From: Brevibacillus brevis
GTDB taxonomy: Bacteria; Bacillota; Bacilli; Brevibacillales; Brevibacillaceae
NCBI RefSeq assembly: GCF_031583145.1
Contig: NZ_CP134050.1
Location: forward strand, 597,501 to 661,500
Reading direction: 5' to 3'
DNA: 64,000 bases
Part shown: positions 1-7,341 of the stretch, piece by piece
Numbering within the stretch: position 1 is the first letter of the stretch
Layout: each line of letters starts with the position of its first letter
The notes under the pieces: generated by a model
Seen by the model: only the letters and a program-made list of their open reading frames with translations
The model's database searches: none
What the model was told of the DNA's origin: nothing
Translations under genes and position numbers: made by a program

Positions 1-793
<793 letters not shown>

Positions 794-849
794 ACAATCC
801 TTGCATACATGCGTATTCAGTTTTGAAGGAATAAATGATCCTTCAACGT

Positions 850-925
850 TCCTCGGTAGCTCAGTTGGTAGAGCAATCGGCTGTTAACCGATCGGTCGGC
901 GGTTCGAGTCCGTCCCGAGGAGCCA
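850..925 (+). tRNA. tRNA-Asn (GTT)
   Basis: Cloverleaf with 7-bp acceptor stem TCCTCGG/CCGAGGA, anticodon GTT, T-arm GGTTCGAGTCC and encoded CCA. First gene of the tRNA cluster behind the 23S gene. Confidence 0.96.
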
Positions 926-932
926 TATATGC

Positions 933-1023
933 GGAGAGTTACCCAAGAGGCCGAAGGGGACGGTTTGCTAAACCGTTAGTATGCGCAAGCGTAGCGAGGG
1001 TTCGAATCCCTCACTCTCCGCCA
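933..1023 (+). tRNA. tRNA-Ser (GCT)
   Basis: Class II tRNA of 91 bases with a long variable arm (TATGCGCAAGCGTA), acceptor GGAGAGT/ACTCTCC, anticodon GCT and encoded CCA. Confidence 0.96.
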
Positions 1024-1043
1024 TATTTTTTCTATAGGAATTT

Positions 1044-1120
1044 GGCGGTGTAGCTCAGCTGGTTAGAGCGTTCGGTTCATACCCGAAAGGTCGGGGGTTC
1101 GATTCCCTCCGCCGCTACCA
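1044..1120 (+). tRNA. tRNA-Met (CAT), elongator
   Basis: 77-base tRNA, anticodon CAT, acceptor GGCGGTG pairing with CGCCGCT through a G1-U72 wobble, encoded CCA. The G1-U72 start and D-loop fit the Bacilli elongator Met tRNA. The initiator is the separate gene at 1496. Confidence 0.94.
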
Positions 1121-1129
1121 TCCTAAGCT

Positions 1130-1214
1130 GCGGTCGTGGTGGAATTGGCAGACACACCATCTTGAGGGGGTGGCGGGGCGACCCGTGCGAGTTCGAGTCT
1201 CGCCGACCGCACCA
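1130..1214 (+). tRNA. tRNA-Leu (GAG)
   Basis: Class II tRNA with acceptor GCGGTCG/CGACCGC, anticodon GAG, extended variable arm and encoded CCA. Confidence 0.95.
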
Positions 1215-1224
1215 TACATAACAA

Positions 1225-1300
1225 GGCCCGTTGGTGAAGCGGTTTAACACAGCAGCCTTTCACGCTGTCATACAGGGGTTCGAATCCCCTACGGGTCACC
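1225..1300 (+). tRNA. tRNA-Glu (TTC)
   Basis: Acceptor GGCCCGT/ACGGGTC, anticodon TTC, T-arm GGGGTTCGAATCCCC. The 3' end reads ACC followed by T, so the terminal A of CCA is not encoded. Most tRNAs in this cluster do encode CCA. Confidence 0.95.
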
Positions 1301-1304
1301 TAAT

Positions 1305-1364
1305 GTGAGGGTCCCCGCAAAGTATTCGGAATGTGCTTCAGAGCATAAACCTCACTTTGTGGGG
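1305..1364 (+). repeat. Overlapping inverted repeats in tRNA spacer
   Basis: Two competing stems lie in the spacer between tRNA-Glu and tRNA-Val. GTGAGG (1305-1310) can pair with CCTCAC (1350-1355). CCCCGCAAAGT (1313-1323) can pair with ACTTTGTGGGG (1354-1364). The order is a, b, a', b' with a two-base overlap, so the stems are mutually exclusive or form a pseudoknot. A processing signal is possible; the function is unknown. Confidence 0.5.
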
Positions 1365-1369
1365 GATAT

Positions 1370-1445
1370 GGAGGCTTAGCTCAGCTGGGAGAGCATCTGC
1401 CTTACAAGCAGAGGGTCGGCGGTTCGATCCCGTCAGCCTCCACCA
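1370..1445 (+). tRNA. tRNA-Val (TAC)
   Basis: Acceptor GGAGGCT/AGCCTCC, anticodon TAC, T-arm GGTTCGATCC, encoded CCA. Confidence 0.96.
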
Positions 1446-1495
1446 CCAATTTAATTAGACATCAGGGTCAAATAGTTGACTATGATCGTCATCGT

Positions 1496-1572
<77 letters not shown>

Positions 1573-1671
1573 AATTTCTTCTTGCACTTATCTAGGCGAG
1601 GGAAAATAGCGTACCAGTACGGTGCAGTCAATTGTTCCTTGCAGAGACGTGCAAACTGAATATATGATCTT

Positions 1672-1748
1672 GGAGCTGTGGTGAAGTTGGAGTTCACGCT
1701 GGTCTGTCACACCGGAGGTCGCGGGTTCGAGTCCCGTCAGCTCCGCCA
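1672..1748 (+). tRNA. tRNA-Asp (GTC)
   Basis: Acceptor GGAGCTG/CAGCTCC, anticodon GTC, T-arm GGGTTCGAGTCCC, encoded CCA. Confidence 0.95.
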
Positions 1749-1784
1749 TTTTTTTCTCAATGGCGTTTGAAATGAAATACGTAA

Positions 1785-1859
<75 letters not shown>

Positions 1860-1875
1860 TTGCTTCAACTTTCGT

Positions 1876-1951
1876 GCCGGTATAGCTCAATTGGTAGAGC
1901 ACCTGACTTGTAATCAGGGGGTTGTGGGTTCAAGTCCTATTGCCGGCACCA
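1876..1951 (+). tRNA. tRNA-Thr (TGT)
   Basis: Acceptor GCCGGTA/TGCCGGC, anticodon TGT, encoded CCA. Confidence 0.95.
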
Positions 1952-1955
1952 TTGA

Positions 1956-2030
1956 TGGGGTATAGCCAAGCGGTAAGGCAACGGACTTTGACTCCGTCAT
2001 TCCTAGGTTCAAATCCTAGTACCCCAGCCA
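1956..2030 (+). tRNA. tRNA-Gln (TTG)
   Basis: Acceptor TGGGGTA/TACCCCA, anticodon TTG, encoded CCA; only four bases after the preceding tRNA. Confidence 0.95.
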
Positions 2031-2034
2031 TTGC

Positions 2035-2110
2035 GAGCCATTAGCTCAGTTGGTAGAGCATCTGACTTTTAATCAGAGGGTCGAAGGTTCGAGTCCTTCA
2101 TGGCTCACCA
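2035..2110 (+). tRNA. tRNA-Lys (TTT)
   Basis: Acceptor GAGCCAT/ATGGCTC, anticodon TTT, encoded CCA; four bases after tRNA-Gln. Confidence 0.95.
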
Positions 2111-2182
2111 GTTTTTACAACAGAAGATAGGAAATTTGCAGCACGGTAGAAATATCGTTGCCTTTTCTGTTTTATTGGCAGT

Positions 2183-2264
2183 GCGGGTGTGGCGGAATGG
2201 CAGACGCACCAGATTTAGGTTCTGGCGGGCAACCGTGGGGGTTCAAGTCCCTTCACCCGCACCA
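2183..2264 (+). tRNA. tRNA-Leu (TAG), likely integration target
   Basis: Class II tRNA with acceptor GCGGGTG/CACCCGC, anticodon TAG, encoded CCA. It is the last tRNA of the cluster. A convergent tyrosine-recombinase gene ends 110 bases downstream, so the 3' half of this tRNA is the probable attachment site. Integration that rebuilds the tRNA 3' end leaves the gene intact, as seen here. Confidence 0.95.
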
Positions 2265-2373
2265 TAGGCGTCAAACCCTTGAGAAATCAAGGTTTTTTTA
2301 TTTTCGCCAGAAGTTGGTGTGGGAGAAAATAGTCCCCGAAAGTGTCGTTGGGGACGAAATGGGGACGAACACC
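2240..2373 (+). other. Candidate left attachment site (attL)
   Basis: The T-arm and acceptor 3' strand of tRNA-Leu(TAG) plus the short spacer before the integrase gene are the expected attL of an element integrated in a tRNA gene. The core cannot be delimited because I could not find its second copy (attR) in the window. The call rests on context: a tRNA-Leu followed by an int gene pointing at it. Confidence 0.5.
2274..2300 (+). terminator. Terminator after tRNA cluster
   Basis: Hairpin CCTTGA-GAAA-TCAAGG followed by TTTTTTT. It probably ends the rRNA/tRNA transcript. If attL lies in the tRNA, this terminator is carried by the element. Confidence 0.7.
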
Positions 2374-3573
2374 TCAAATCGACTGTTTTTTGGGGTCGAA
2401 CTGGTCGAATTTGTCCGCGAGGTCCCGACTCACTTGTTTGGTAACGTGTGCGTAGATATCTGCCGTCGTTTGGTGTTGCTTATGCCCCAGACGCTCCTGG
2501 ATCGCTTTCAAAGATGCACCCTGATGGATGAGCAATGTAGCTGAGCTGTGTCGTAGATCGTGGAACCTGATGTATCGCAGCCCGTGACGCTTTACGAATT
2601 TACTCCACCACTCGGAAGGGTAGGTAAAGTATAGCGGCTTTCCGTAGCCGGCGTGAAATACATATTCACGGTCACCCCCCTCCCATCTGTCCCGGATTTT
2701 CATCTTTTCTTCTCGCCATTGTAAATGGTATCGGCGCATTTCCTCCATATACCAACCTGGCATCTGTACGATGCGATCCTCACCGTTTTTCGGCTCTTTT
2801 TCATATACCTTACCATCTGCTGTAAGTGGAATACTCTTTTTGATATGGATCGCATTTTCAGCGAAAAGTACCTGCGGCCACTCTAGTGCAATCAATTCAC
2901 CGCGTCTAAATCCACCGATTATTGCCCCGAGGATGAGTAGTCGCCACATCAATGGCTCTTCATTCAGCGCTTTGATCACCTCTTGTGCCTCATCAGCTTC
3001 GTAGAATTGAGCTTTTTTCTTTTCTGCCTTTGGTTTCTTAATTTCCTTTATCGGATTAGATTTAATGAGTTTCCAACTTTCCGCTTGGGCGAATATATTC
3101 CGCATGACCGAGTAGATGTATTGAATGGTACGTCCAGATAGCATTTGGCCGCGGTCGTCTTTCCTTGATCCAGGATTGGAGAGACGATCCATAAGGGTGA
3201 TGATGTGCATCGGTTTGATTTCATCAAGTCTTTTGTGCCCGAGTGCTGGCAGGATGTGATTCCGAATATGACCCAAGTACTCTTTTAAGGTTTTTGGGGC
3301 AAGCTGCTTTTCAGCGTACTTGGTTCTCCACTCTTCAATAAAGGCGGCGAAGGTCATCTTCTCAGGAGTGATGTACTCACCGGCCTCAACCTCAAGCTTG
3401 AATTTAAGCCACTCACTTTCCAGATACTCTCTAAGTTTCTTTTTTGTTTTCAATAACGCTGGATCTTCAACCTTAATGACTTTTCTTTCACGCAACCGTT
3501 CTCCATTAGGTCCATACCCCAATTCAACGGTTAAACGCCAAGAATTAGCGCCGCGCTTTTCAATACTTGCCAT
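2374..3573 (-). CDS. int: Tyrosine site-specific integrase
   Basis: 399-residue phage/ICE-type tyrosine recombinase that would insert and excise the element at tRNA-Leu(TAG). The N-terminal part (about 1-65) looks like an arm-type DNA-binding domain. The SAM-like core-binding domain follows (about 70-175), then the catalytic domain. Visible catalytic residues are Arg223 in GGFRRGEL, His338 and Arg341 in FHDLRH, the LGH box near 362-364 and nucleophile Tyr374 in ADIYAHV. Length is normal for the Tn916/ICEBs1 Int group. It is the last gene of a leftward run (repressor, protease, unknown, int), so expression probably follows that operon. A good ribosome site (GGAGGTG) precedes the ATG. Confidence 0.95.
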   Translation of the reverse strand: MASIEKRGANSWRLTVELGYGPNGERLRERKVIKVEDPALLKTKKKLREYLESEWLKFKLEVEAGEYITPEKMTFAAFIEEWRTKYAEKQLAPKTLKEYLGHIRNHILPALGHKRLDEIKPMHIITLMDRLSNPGSRKDDRGQMLSGRTIQYIYSVMRNIFAQAESWKLIKSNPIKEIKKPKAEKKKAQFYEADEAQEVIKALNEEPLMWRLLILGAIIGGFRRGELIALEWPQVLFAENAIHIKKSIPLTADGKVYEKEPKNGEDRIVQMPGWYMEEMRRYHLQWREEKMKIRDRWEGGDREYVFHAGYGKPLYFTYPSEWWSKFVKRHGLRYIRFHDLRHSSATLLIHQGASLKAIQERLGHKQHQTTADIYAHVTKQVSRDLADKFDQFDPKKQSI

Positions 3574-3580
3574 GTTTGGT

Positions 3581-3931
3581 TCACCTCCATGGATTCATCT
3601 GCAGGATTTCTTCGAGGTCTGCCACCTGCAACATCAGAAATTCGGCATCCCAATAATCTAGCATGTTTTCCGTCGCACGCCTACGGAGAGGGTCAAGCCG
3701 AATCCCGAACTTCCCTGGTTTATCTTCGCTCACGGTCAGATCTGCAAGCGTCACCGTTATCCCCATGCTGTCCGACGAGAAATCTTCCGCTCCCTGTCGT
3801 TGGAAGGGAGCAGCTATGGGAATATAGGCTATATCTTTGTTCCAATCAAGTTCCCCCTTCCGAAAATTGATGACGTACCAGAGCGGGGCCAGCTCCCCCT
3901 CGAAATAATCGTAAAAAACTGCAATTTTCAT
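3581..3931 (-). CDS. Small protein between ImmA-like and integrase genes
   Basis: 116 residues, acidic, no signal peptide or membrane helix, no family that I recognise. Its start overlaps the stop of the ImmA-like gene (ATGA at 3928-3931) and its stop lies 7 bases from the integrase start. It is therefore translationally coupled within the int-immA-immR run. Position suggests a role in element control; this is inference only. Confidence 0.7.
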   Translation of the reverse strand: MKIAVFYDYFEGELAPLWYVINFRKGELDWNKDIAYIPIAAPFQRQGAEDFSSDSMGITVTLADLTVSEDKPGKFGIRLDPLRRRATENMLDYWDAEFLMLQVADLEEILQMNPWR

Positions 3932-4560
3932 CGGATAACAACTCCTTTTCCTTTTTTCAGTTTTCGATCAATTGCAAGTCGGAACATTTCCTTTGCTTCA
4001 TCACACCAGTTTGCCGGATCAGCTTTACGGTACATACTTAGGTTATAGGAAACGAGACGCTGGCTGTATTCTTCCTGGCTGATTCGATTTTTGATCTGTT
4101 TGAATCGACGTGTTGCGAGGTCAAGCGGAACCCGAAATTCGTGAGCCCAGTACATGGGGACATCTTTCTCGTATGTTGGAAAATCCAGTTCCAGCACCAT
4201 AAAGAAGGGAATAGCGGCGTATAACTGGAACTGCGATGCTTGCGTTTCCTGCAAGTCCCGGAACGCCTTGGGGAGCATTTGTTGATCACCGACGTGGCGG
4301 AGCGGGTGACAAAGTTCATGAAAAAATTCGCTCTGAGCAGATGGCTCGTCCAAACGAGAGTCGAGAATGATCATAAAATCATTAGAGCCATCGTCAATCC
4401 AACGGGCATGAGATTTTGTCGGGAGATAGGATATTTCACCCCCATAAATGTTTGCAATCCGGTGAATATCAAGGTCTTCTGGCGTGAAGATGGAATGTGC
4501 GAGGTATTTTTCAGCAATCCATTCCTCAAGTGGAGTCATTTTGTAGAGCGACAAATCCAC
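3928..4560 (-). CDS. immA: ImmA/IrrE-type metallopeptidase
   Basis: 210 residues. Residues 80-90 read FHELCHPLRHV with a zinc-protease HExxH motif (His81, Glu82, His85), typical of the ImmA/IrrE (COG2856) family. In ICEBs1 the ImmA protease cleaves the ImmR repressor after RecA or cell-cell signals and so induces excision. The same neighbours are present here: an XRE repressor upstream on the same strand and the integrase downstream. A LexA-like box lies about 20 bases upstream of the start, which is unusual because ICEBs1 immA is read from the immR promoter. Confidence 0.88.
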   Translation of the reverse strand: MDLSLYKMTPLEEWIAEKYLAHSIFTPEDLDIHRIANIYGGEISYLPTKSHARWIDDGSNDFMIILDSRLDEPSAQSEFFHELCHPLRHVGDQQMLPKAFRDLQETQASQFQLYAAIPFFMVLELDFPTYEKDVPMYWAHEFRVPLDLATRRFKQIKNRISQEEYSQRLVSYNLSMYRKADPANWCDEAKEMFRLAIDRKLKKGKGVVIR

Positions 4561-4576
4561 ACAAACCCCTCCTAAA

Positions 4577-4590
4577 CAAACATTTGTTCG
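4577..4590 (-). promoter_or_regulatory. LexA/DinR-like box
   Basis: Read on the minus strand the site is CGAACAAATGTTTG. It fits the Bacillus LexA consensus CGAACRNRYGTTYC at all but the last base. It sits between the repressor gene and the ImmA-like gene, just upstream of the latter, and could add SOS control to it. Confidence 0.45.
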
Positions 4591-4644
4591 TATTTATGGG
4601 TGAAAATAATAGCCCAAAGGGCTATGAAGCACTAGAATAAAGGA

Positions 4645-5025
4645 TTATTTTTCCCGTTCCTTCGCTCGTCTTTCTTTCATCCTACGGAACAGTTCCAAAC
4701 TCTCTTTCAAATACTCGGCTTCCTCTTCGGTAAGATCTTCCCCGCCAGTAATAAAGGCAAGGCCCATGCGTGCGTTTTTATCGTCCTTTTTGTCGGAAGG
4801 GGCAGGATCGTCAGTACGACCGAGGAGATAATCGACGGAAACCCCGAAGTAGTCGGCAATCTTTTCTAAGCGCTCACGTCTCGGAGTGTTATCATCAGAC
4901 GATTCATAACGGCGGATCGTCGATTCCGGAATTTCTAAGGCTGCTGCAAGGGCCTCTTGTGTTAACCTTTTTTTTGACCGAAGTTCCTTAAGTCTATCTT
5001 TAAACCCCATTATTATCACGCTCAT
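4645..5025 (-). CDS. immR: ImmR-like XRE-family repressor
   Basis: 126 residues from the ATG at 5025, which follows GGAGGCAAGAA; a longer frame to 5151 lacks a good site and runs through the operators. The N-terminal helix-turn-helix is RLKELRSKKRLTQEALAAAL, followed by a YLLG segment, the standard lambda-type XRE repressor layout with a charged C-terminal tail. It is divergent from a Cro-like gene across a region packed with related 15-bp palindromes. It is inferred to hold the element silent and to be the target of the adjacent ImmA-like protease. Confidence 0.88.
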   Translation of the reverse strand: MSVIIMGFKDRLKELRSKKRLTQEALAAALEIPESTIRRYESSDDNTPRRERLEKIADYFGVSVDYLLGRTDDPAPSDKKDDKNARMGLAFITGGEDLTEEEAEYLKESLELFRRMKERRAKEREK

Positions 5026-5051
5026 TTCTTGCCTCCATTCTACAAAATAAC

Positions 5052-5144
5052 GTTCATAAAATAAACGCTCAATATTTGAACAAAAACCATTGACATGCTC
5101 ATTTATCGAGCGTATATTATAATTGCAAGGTTCAAAAAATGAGC
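5052..5144. promoter_or_regulatory. Operator cluster GCTC-N7-GAGC (four sites)
   Basis: Four 15-bp dyads of the form GYTC-N7-GARC lie between the divergent repressor and Cro-like genes: 5052-5066 (weaker, right half AAAC), 5067-5081 (GCTCAATATTTGAAC), 5097-5111 (GCTCATTTATCGAGC) and 5130-5144 (GTTCAAAAAATGAGC). The third fills the spacer of the rightward promoter. The layout resembles a lambdoid control region with several repressor/Cro sites. Confidence 0.75.
5090..5118 (+). promoter_or_regulatory. Rightward sigma-A promoter overlapping operator
   Basis: -35 TTGACA at 5090-5095 and -10 TATATT at 5113-5118 with a 17-bp spacer. The spacer contains the operator at 5097-5111, so repressor binding would block RNA polymerase. 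It drives the Cro-like gene and probably the excisionase. Confidence 0.7.
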
Positions 5145-5167
5145 TTAACAAAGTGAGGTGAAAGGAA

Positions 5168-5407
5168 ATGAAAAAACTCGCCCCTCGCCAGAATTTAATT
5201 AAGTCACGTAAAGATTGTGGGATGACCCAAGACGATCTGGCAGCTATGGCAAATCTTTCTCGTGCAATGCTTTCAAATATCGAGCGAGGGTATACATTAC
5301 CGTCATTGCCAACTGCATATCGGATTGCAAAGGTTTTGAAACGTTCAATTGAGTATCTTTTTTTTGAAGATAACGCTCAAAAAATGAGCGAAGATAAATC
5401 CGCCTGA
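5168..5407 (+). CDS. Cro-like XRE regulator
   Basis: 79-residue helix-turn-helix protein: DLAAMANLSRAMLSNIERG is a typical XRE recognition region, and a short tail follows. The ATG has AGGTGAAAGGA upstream. It is the first rightward gene facing the ImmR-like repressor, the position of Cro. A fifth copy of the operator (5375-5389) lies inside the end of this gene. Confidence 0.85.
   Translation: MKKLAPRQNLIKSRKDCGMTQDDLAAMANLSRAMLSNIERGYTLPSLPTAYRIAKVLKRSIEYLFFEDNAQKMSEDKSA
5375..5389. promoter_or_regulatory. Intragenic operator copy
   Basis: GCTCAAAAAATGAGC, a perfect GCTC-N7-GAGC dyad, lies within the last codons of the Cro-like gene, upstream of the excisionase-like gene. It could be a roadblock or a control site for the downstream genes. 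Confidence 0.6.
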
Positions 5408-5436
5408 TAGGTCAATCCATAAAGTAGGTGATACTC

Positions 5437-5628
5437 ATGAATCAAGGAATACTGACCCCCGCTGAATGTGCGAAATACATCGGCGTCCACCGTGACACGA
5501 TTTACGCGATGGTTCGCAAAAAGGAAATCCCGCATTTTCGGGTTCGCTCCCGCATTTTCTTCCGAGTTGAGAGCATCGACGCCTGGATGCGTGAACAGGA
5601 ACAGAAAAACACCAAGTCTTCGGCCTAG
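5437..5628 (+). CDS. xis: Excisionase-family HTH protein
   Basis: 63 residues from the ATG at 5437, preceded by AGGTGATACTC. ILTPAECAKYIGVHRDTIYAMVRKKEIPHFRV is the MerR-like winged helix of the excisionase family (HTH_17), and a short acidic tail follows. In ICEBs1 the xis gene lies in the same place, rightward from the immR divergence, and its product directs Int toward excision. Also possible is a general DNA-binding regulator of the same fold. Confidence 0.8.
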   Translation: MNQGILTPAECAKYIGVHRDTIYAMVRKKEIPHFRVRSRIFFRVESIDAWMREQEQKNTKSSA

Positions 5629-5810
5629 TAACTCAACATCTTTTTGAATATTCTAGCTGTTTCTCTCTCTTAGTTCTATTCCTGCTTTTTCCTACTGCTG
5701 TTTTCATTAACTCCACTTTACGCGATTGTCATGCTGCACGGAGGAGTATGATGCCCGGTATTTGATCCAGATCTGTCACCCAACAACGGAATCTGAGGAG
5801 GGGGATCCAT

Positions 5811-5957
5811 ATGGAACGTTCCTTGGTAGAGGAGGCATTCATCGAGCTGCAAGATGCTCAGTCCAATTTGAAGGAAACAGGTACCTCGTCACCCTTTTTG
5901 CTTACGGAACCTGGATTAAAAAAAGCAGAATCCATATGCACAGATACCAAAAAGTAG
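5811..5957 (+). CDS. Short ORF with strong RBS
   Basis: 48 residues from an ATG preceded by GAGGAGGGGGATCCAT. The peptide starts MERSLVEEAFIELQDAQ and is amphipathic. No family is recognised. A longer frame over the same DNA (5726-6007) lacks such a start. Probably a real small gene but unproven. Confidence 0.45.
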   Translation: MERSLVEEAFIELQDAQSNLKETGTSSPFLLTEPGLKKAESICTDTKK

Positions 5958-6095
5958 TGGTTACTCAGGGGAAGTTAGTCTTCCCTATCGTTTTTCTTAC
6001 AAGTTGAAACTGAGTAGTAACAAAAGGACACGATCATAAAGGCGCTTGTCCATTTGTTAGTGGTCAGATTCGGAAAAAAGTGAGGAGGGGTCGTT

Positions 6096-6842
6096 ATGCA
6101 ATACGTTGAGCTGATGGTTTTGAGCGGTCGGGAACACAACGTTTTGAATCTTCTCAAGAAGAAAATTGAAATGCTGGCTGAGTCCGATGATTCATACGCG
6201 TTCCTGAAGGATGTGGTTGTATGCCACTTCCGGAAGGGGGTCTCTCAGGTTTCTCACCGCGTCAAATATAGCTATGAGAAGGGGGTGAAAAGCTACCTGT
6301 TTATCGGTGCCGATCTGATGAATTGGACCACCGATCAACTGGAGAAGTTGTATTGCGTTTTAACAAGCGGCATCCCATTTGTGATCGGGTTGGTTCGGAA
6401 GTGGCAGCAGATTCAACAGCGGCTGTTTACTTCTCAGGAAGAGATGGAACGCATGGCTCGTAATCTCGGTACAGAATTGGAGCCGGAGATTCGCCTGGTG
6501 TTACCTGAAAAAGAGACTGACATTGTTCAGGCAGTTGAGATCCAGGCTGCAGTTGAAGAAGCCAAAGCTGAAAACGTGGTTCGTAAGCGCGTGTCTTTCA
6601 AGGAGATGGTGGAGCGCTTCAAACAAAAAGTGAGTTCCATTGGGCAGAGGATAGAGGAAAGGGAGATCGGTCGGAAATCCAAGCGGGTTCTTTCTCTTTC
6701 TTACGACTTTGTTCTTGATTTGATTAAGCGACACTTGCCCCAGGCGATCCAACCCAACGTGTTCATCCCGACAGAATGGCTAATCAAGTGGCTGCCGGTA
6801 CTCATTGAAGAAGAGATGAAACATCAAGGCTCAGTGGCTTAA
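6096..6842 (+). CDS. Hypothetical protein of the element
   Basis: 248 residues, cytoplasmic, no recognised family. The ATG follows GTGAGGAGGGGTCGTT. The middle (about 140-195) is rich in Glu/Lys/Arg and likely coiled coil. The C-terminus has helical hydrophobic-charged segments. It precedes a run of small genes and the RecD2-like helicase on the same strand. Replication or DNA-handling is only a guess. Confidence 0.75.
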   Translation: MQYVELMVLSGREHNVLNLLKKKIEMLAESDDSYAFLKDVVVCHFRKGVSQVSHRVKYSYEKGVKSYLFIGADLMNWTTDQLEKLYCVLTSGIPFVIGLVRKWQQIQQRLFTSQEEMERMARNLGTELEPEIRLVLPEKETDIVQAVEIQAAVEEAKAENVVRKRVSFKEMVERFKQKVSSIGQRIEEREIGRKSKRVLSLSYDFVLDLIKRHLPQAIQPNVFIPTEWLIKWLPVLIEEEMKHQGSVA

Positions 6843-6875
6843 CGGCGGAAGTGAGAAGAAGAAGGAGTTGAGACA

Positions 6876-7049
6876 GTGAAAAACGGTAAAAACCTGAAGC
6901 GAACGCAAAAACTCGTACTTCTTAGCCGCAACCTCAATCCGAAGGAATGGCTAATAAGCAAAAAGTTGCCCGATATGTGGCTGCTCGTTCATCGACGGAC
7001 AAAACAAACATTAGCATTATCACTCAATAGTAGTTCAGATGCGAGTTAA
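6876..7049 (+). CDS. Small DUF6906-like protein
   Basis: 57 residues from a GTG preceded by GAAGGAGTTGAGACA. The sequence begins VKNGKNLKRTQKLVLLSRNL, followed by NPKEWLISKKLPDMWLLVHR. The NPxxWLxxK...P..W.LVHR pattern is that of short phage and element proteins of the DUF6906 type, whose function is unknown. It was too short for most gene callers. Confidence 0.6.
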   Translation: MKNGKNLKRTQKLVLLSRNLNPKEWLISKKLPDMWLLVHRRTKQTLALSLNSSSDAS

Positions 7050-7149
7050 ATTGCCATGTAGACAACATTTCATCAGCTTGTTGGATATTCTCCTGACATT
7101 GTTTAATCTGTACAGCTTTTCGAGGTAAAAACAGTGGAGGGAAATAACA

Positions 7150-7236
7150 ATGGATTCCTTTAAACCAGCGAAAATAATTGTTAGCATCCTTTGGCTTGTT
7201 ACTGTGATCATTATGTTTTATTGGGGGGAGAGATGA
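7150..7236 (+). CDS. Tiny single-span membrane peptide
   Basis: 28 residues from an ATG preceded by GTGGAGGGAAATAACA. One hydrophobic helix (IIVSILWLVTVIIMFYW) is flanked by Lys at the start and Glu-Arg at the end. Function unknown; small-membrane-protein features only. Confidence 0.45.
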   Translation: MDSFKPAKIIVSILWLVTVIIMFYWGER

Positions 7237-7341
7237 GGACATGTTGTTTGATCCATAGTGTAAGCCTGTAACCCGAGTTGATTTCGTTACCAAACTTAAA
7301 ACTACTATATCAAAAAAGTGACACAACGAGGAGGTGTAACA

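Noticed and set aside
5726-6007. 93-codon rightward frame
   Set aside because: No ribosome site at the start and composition unlike coding DNA. A shorter frame at 5811 on the same strand has a strong site.
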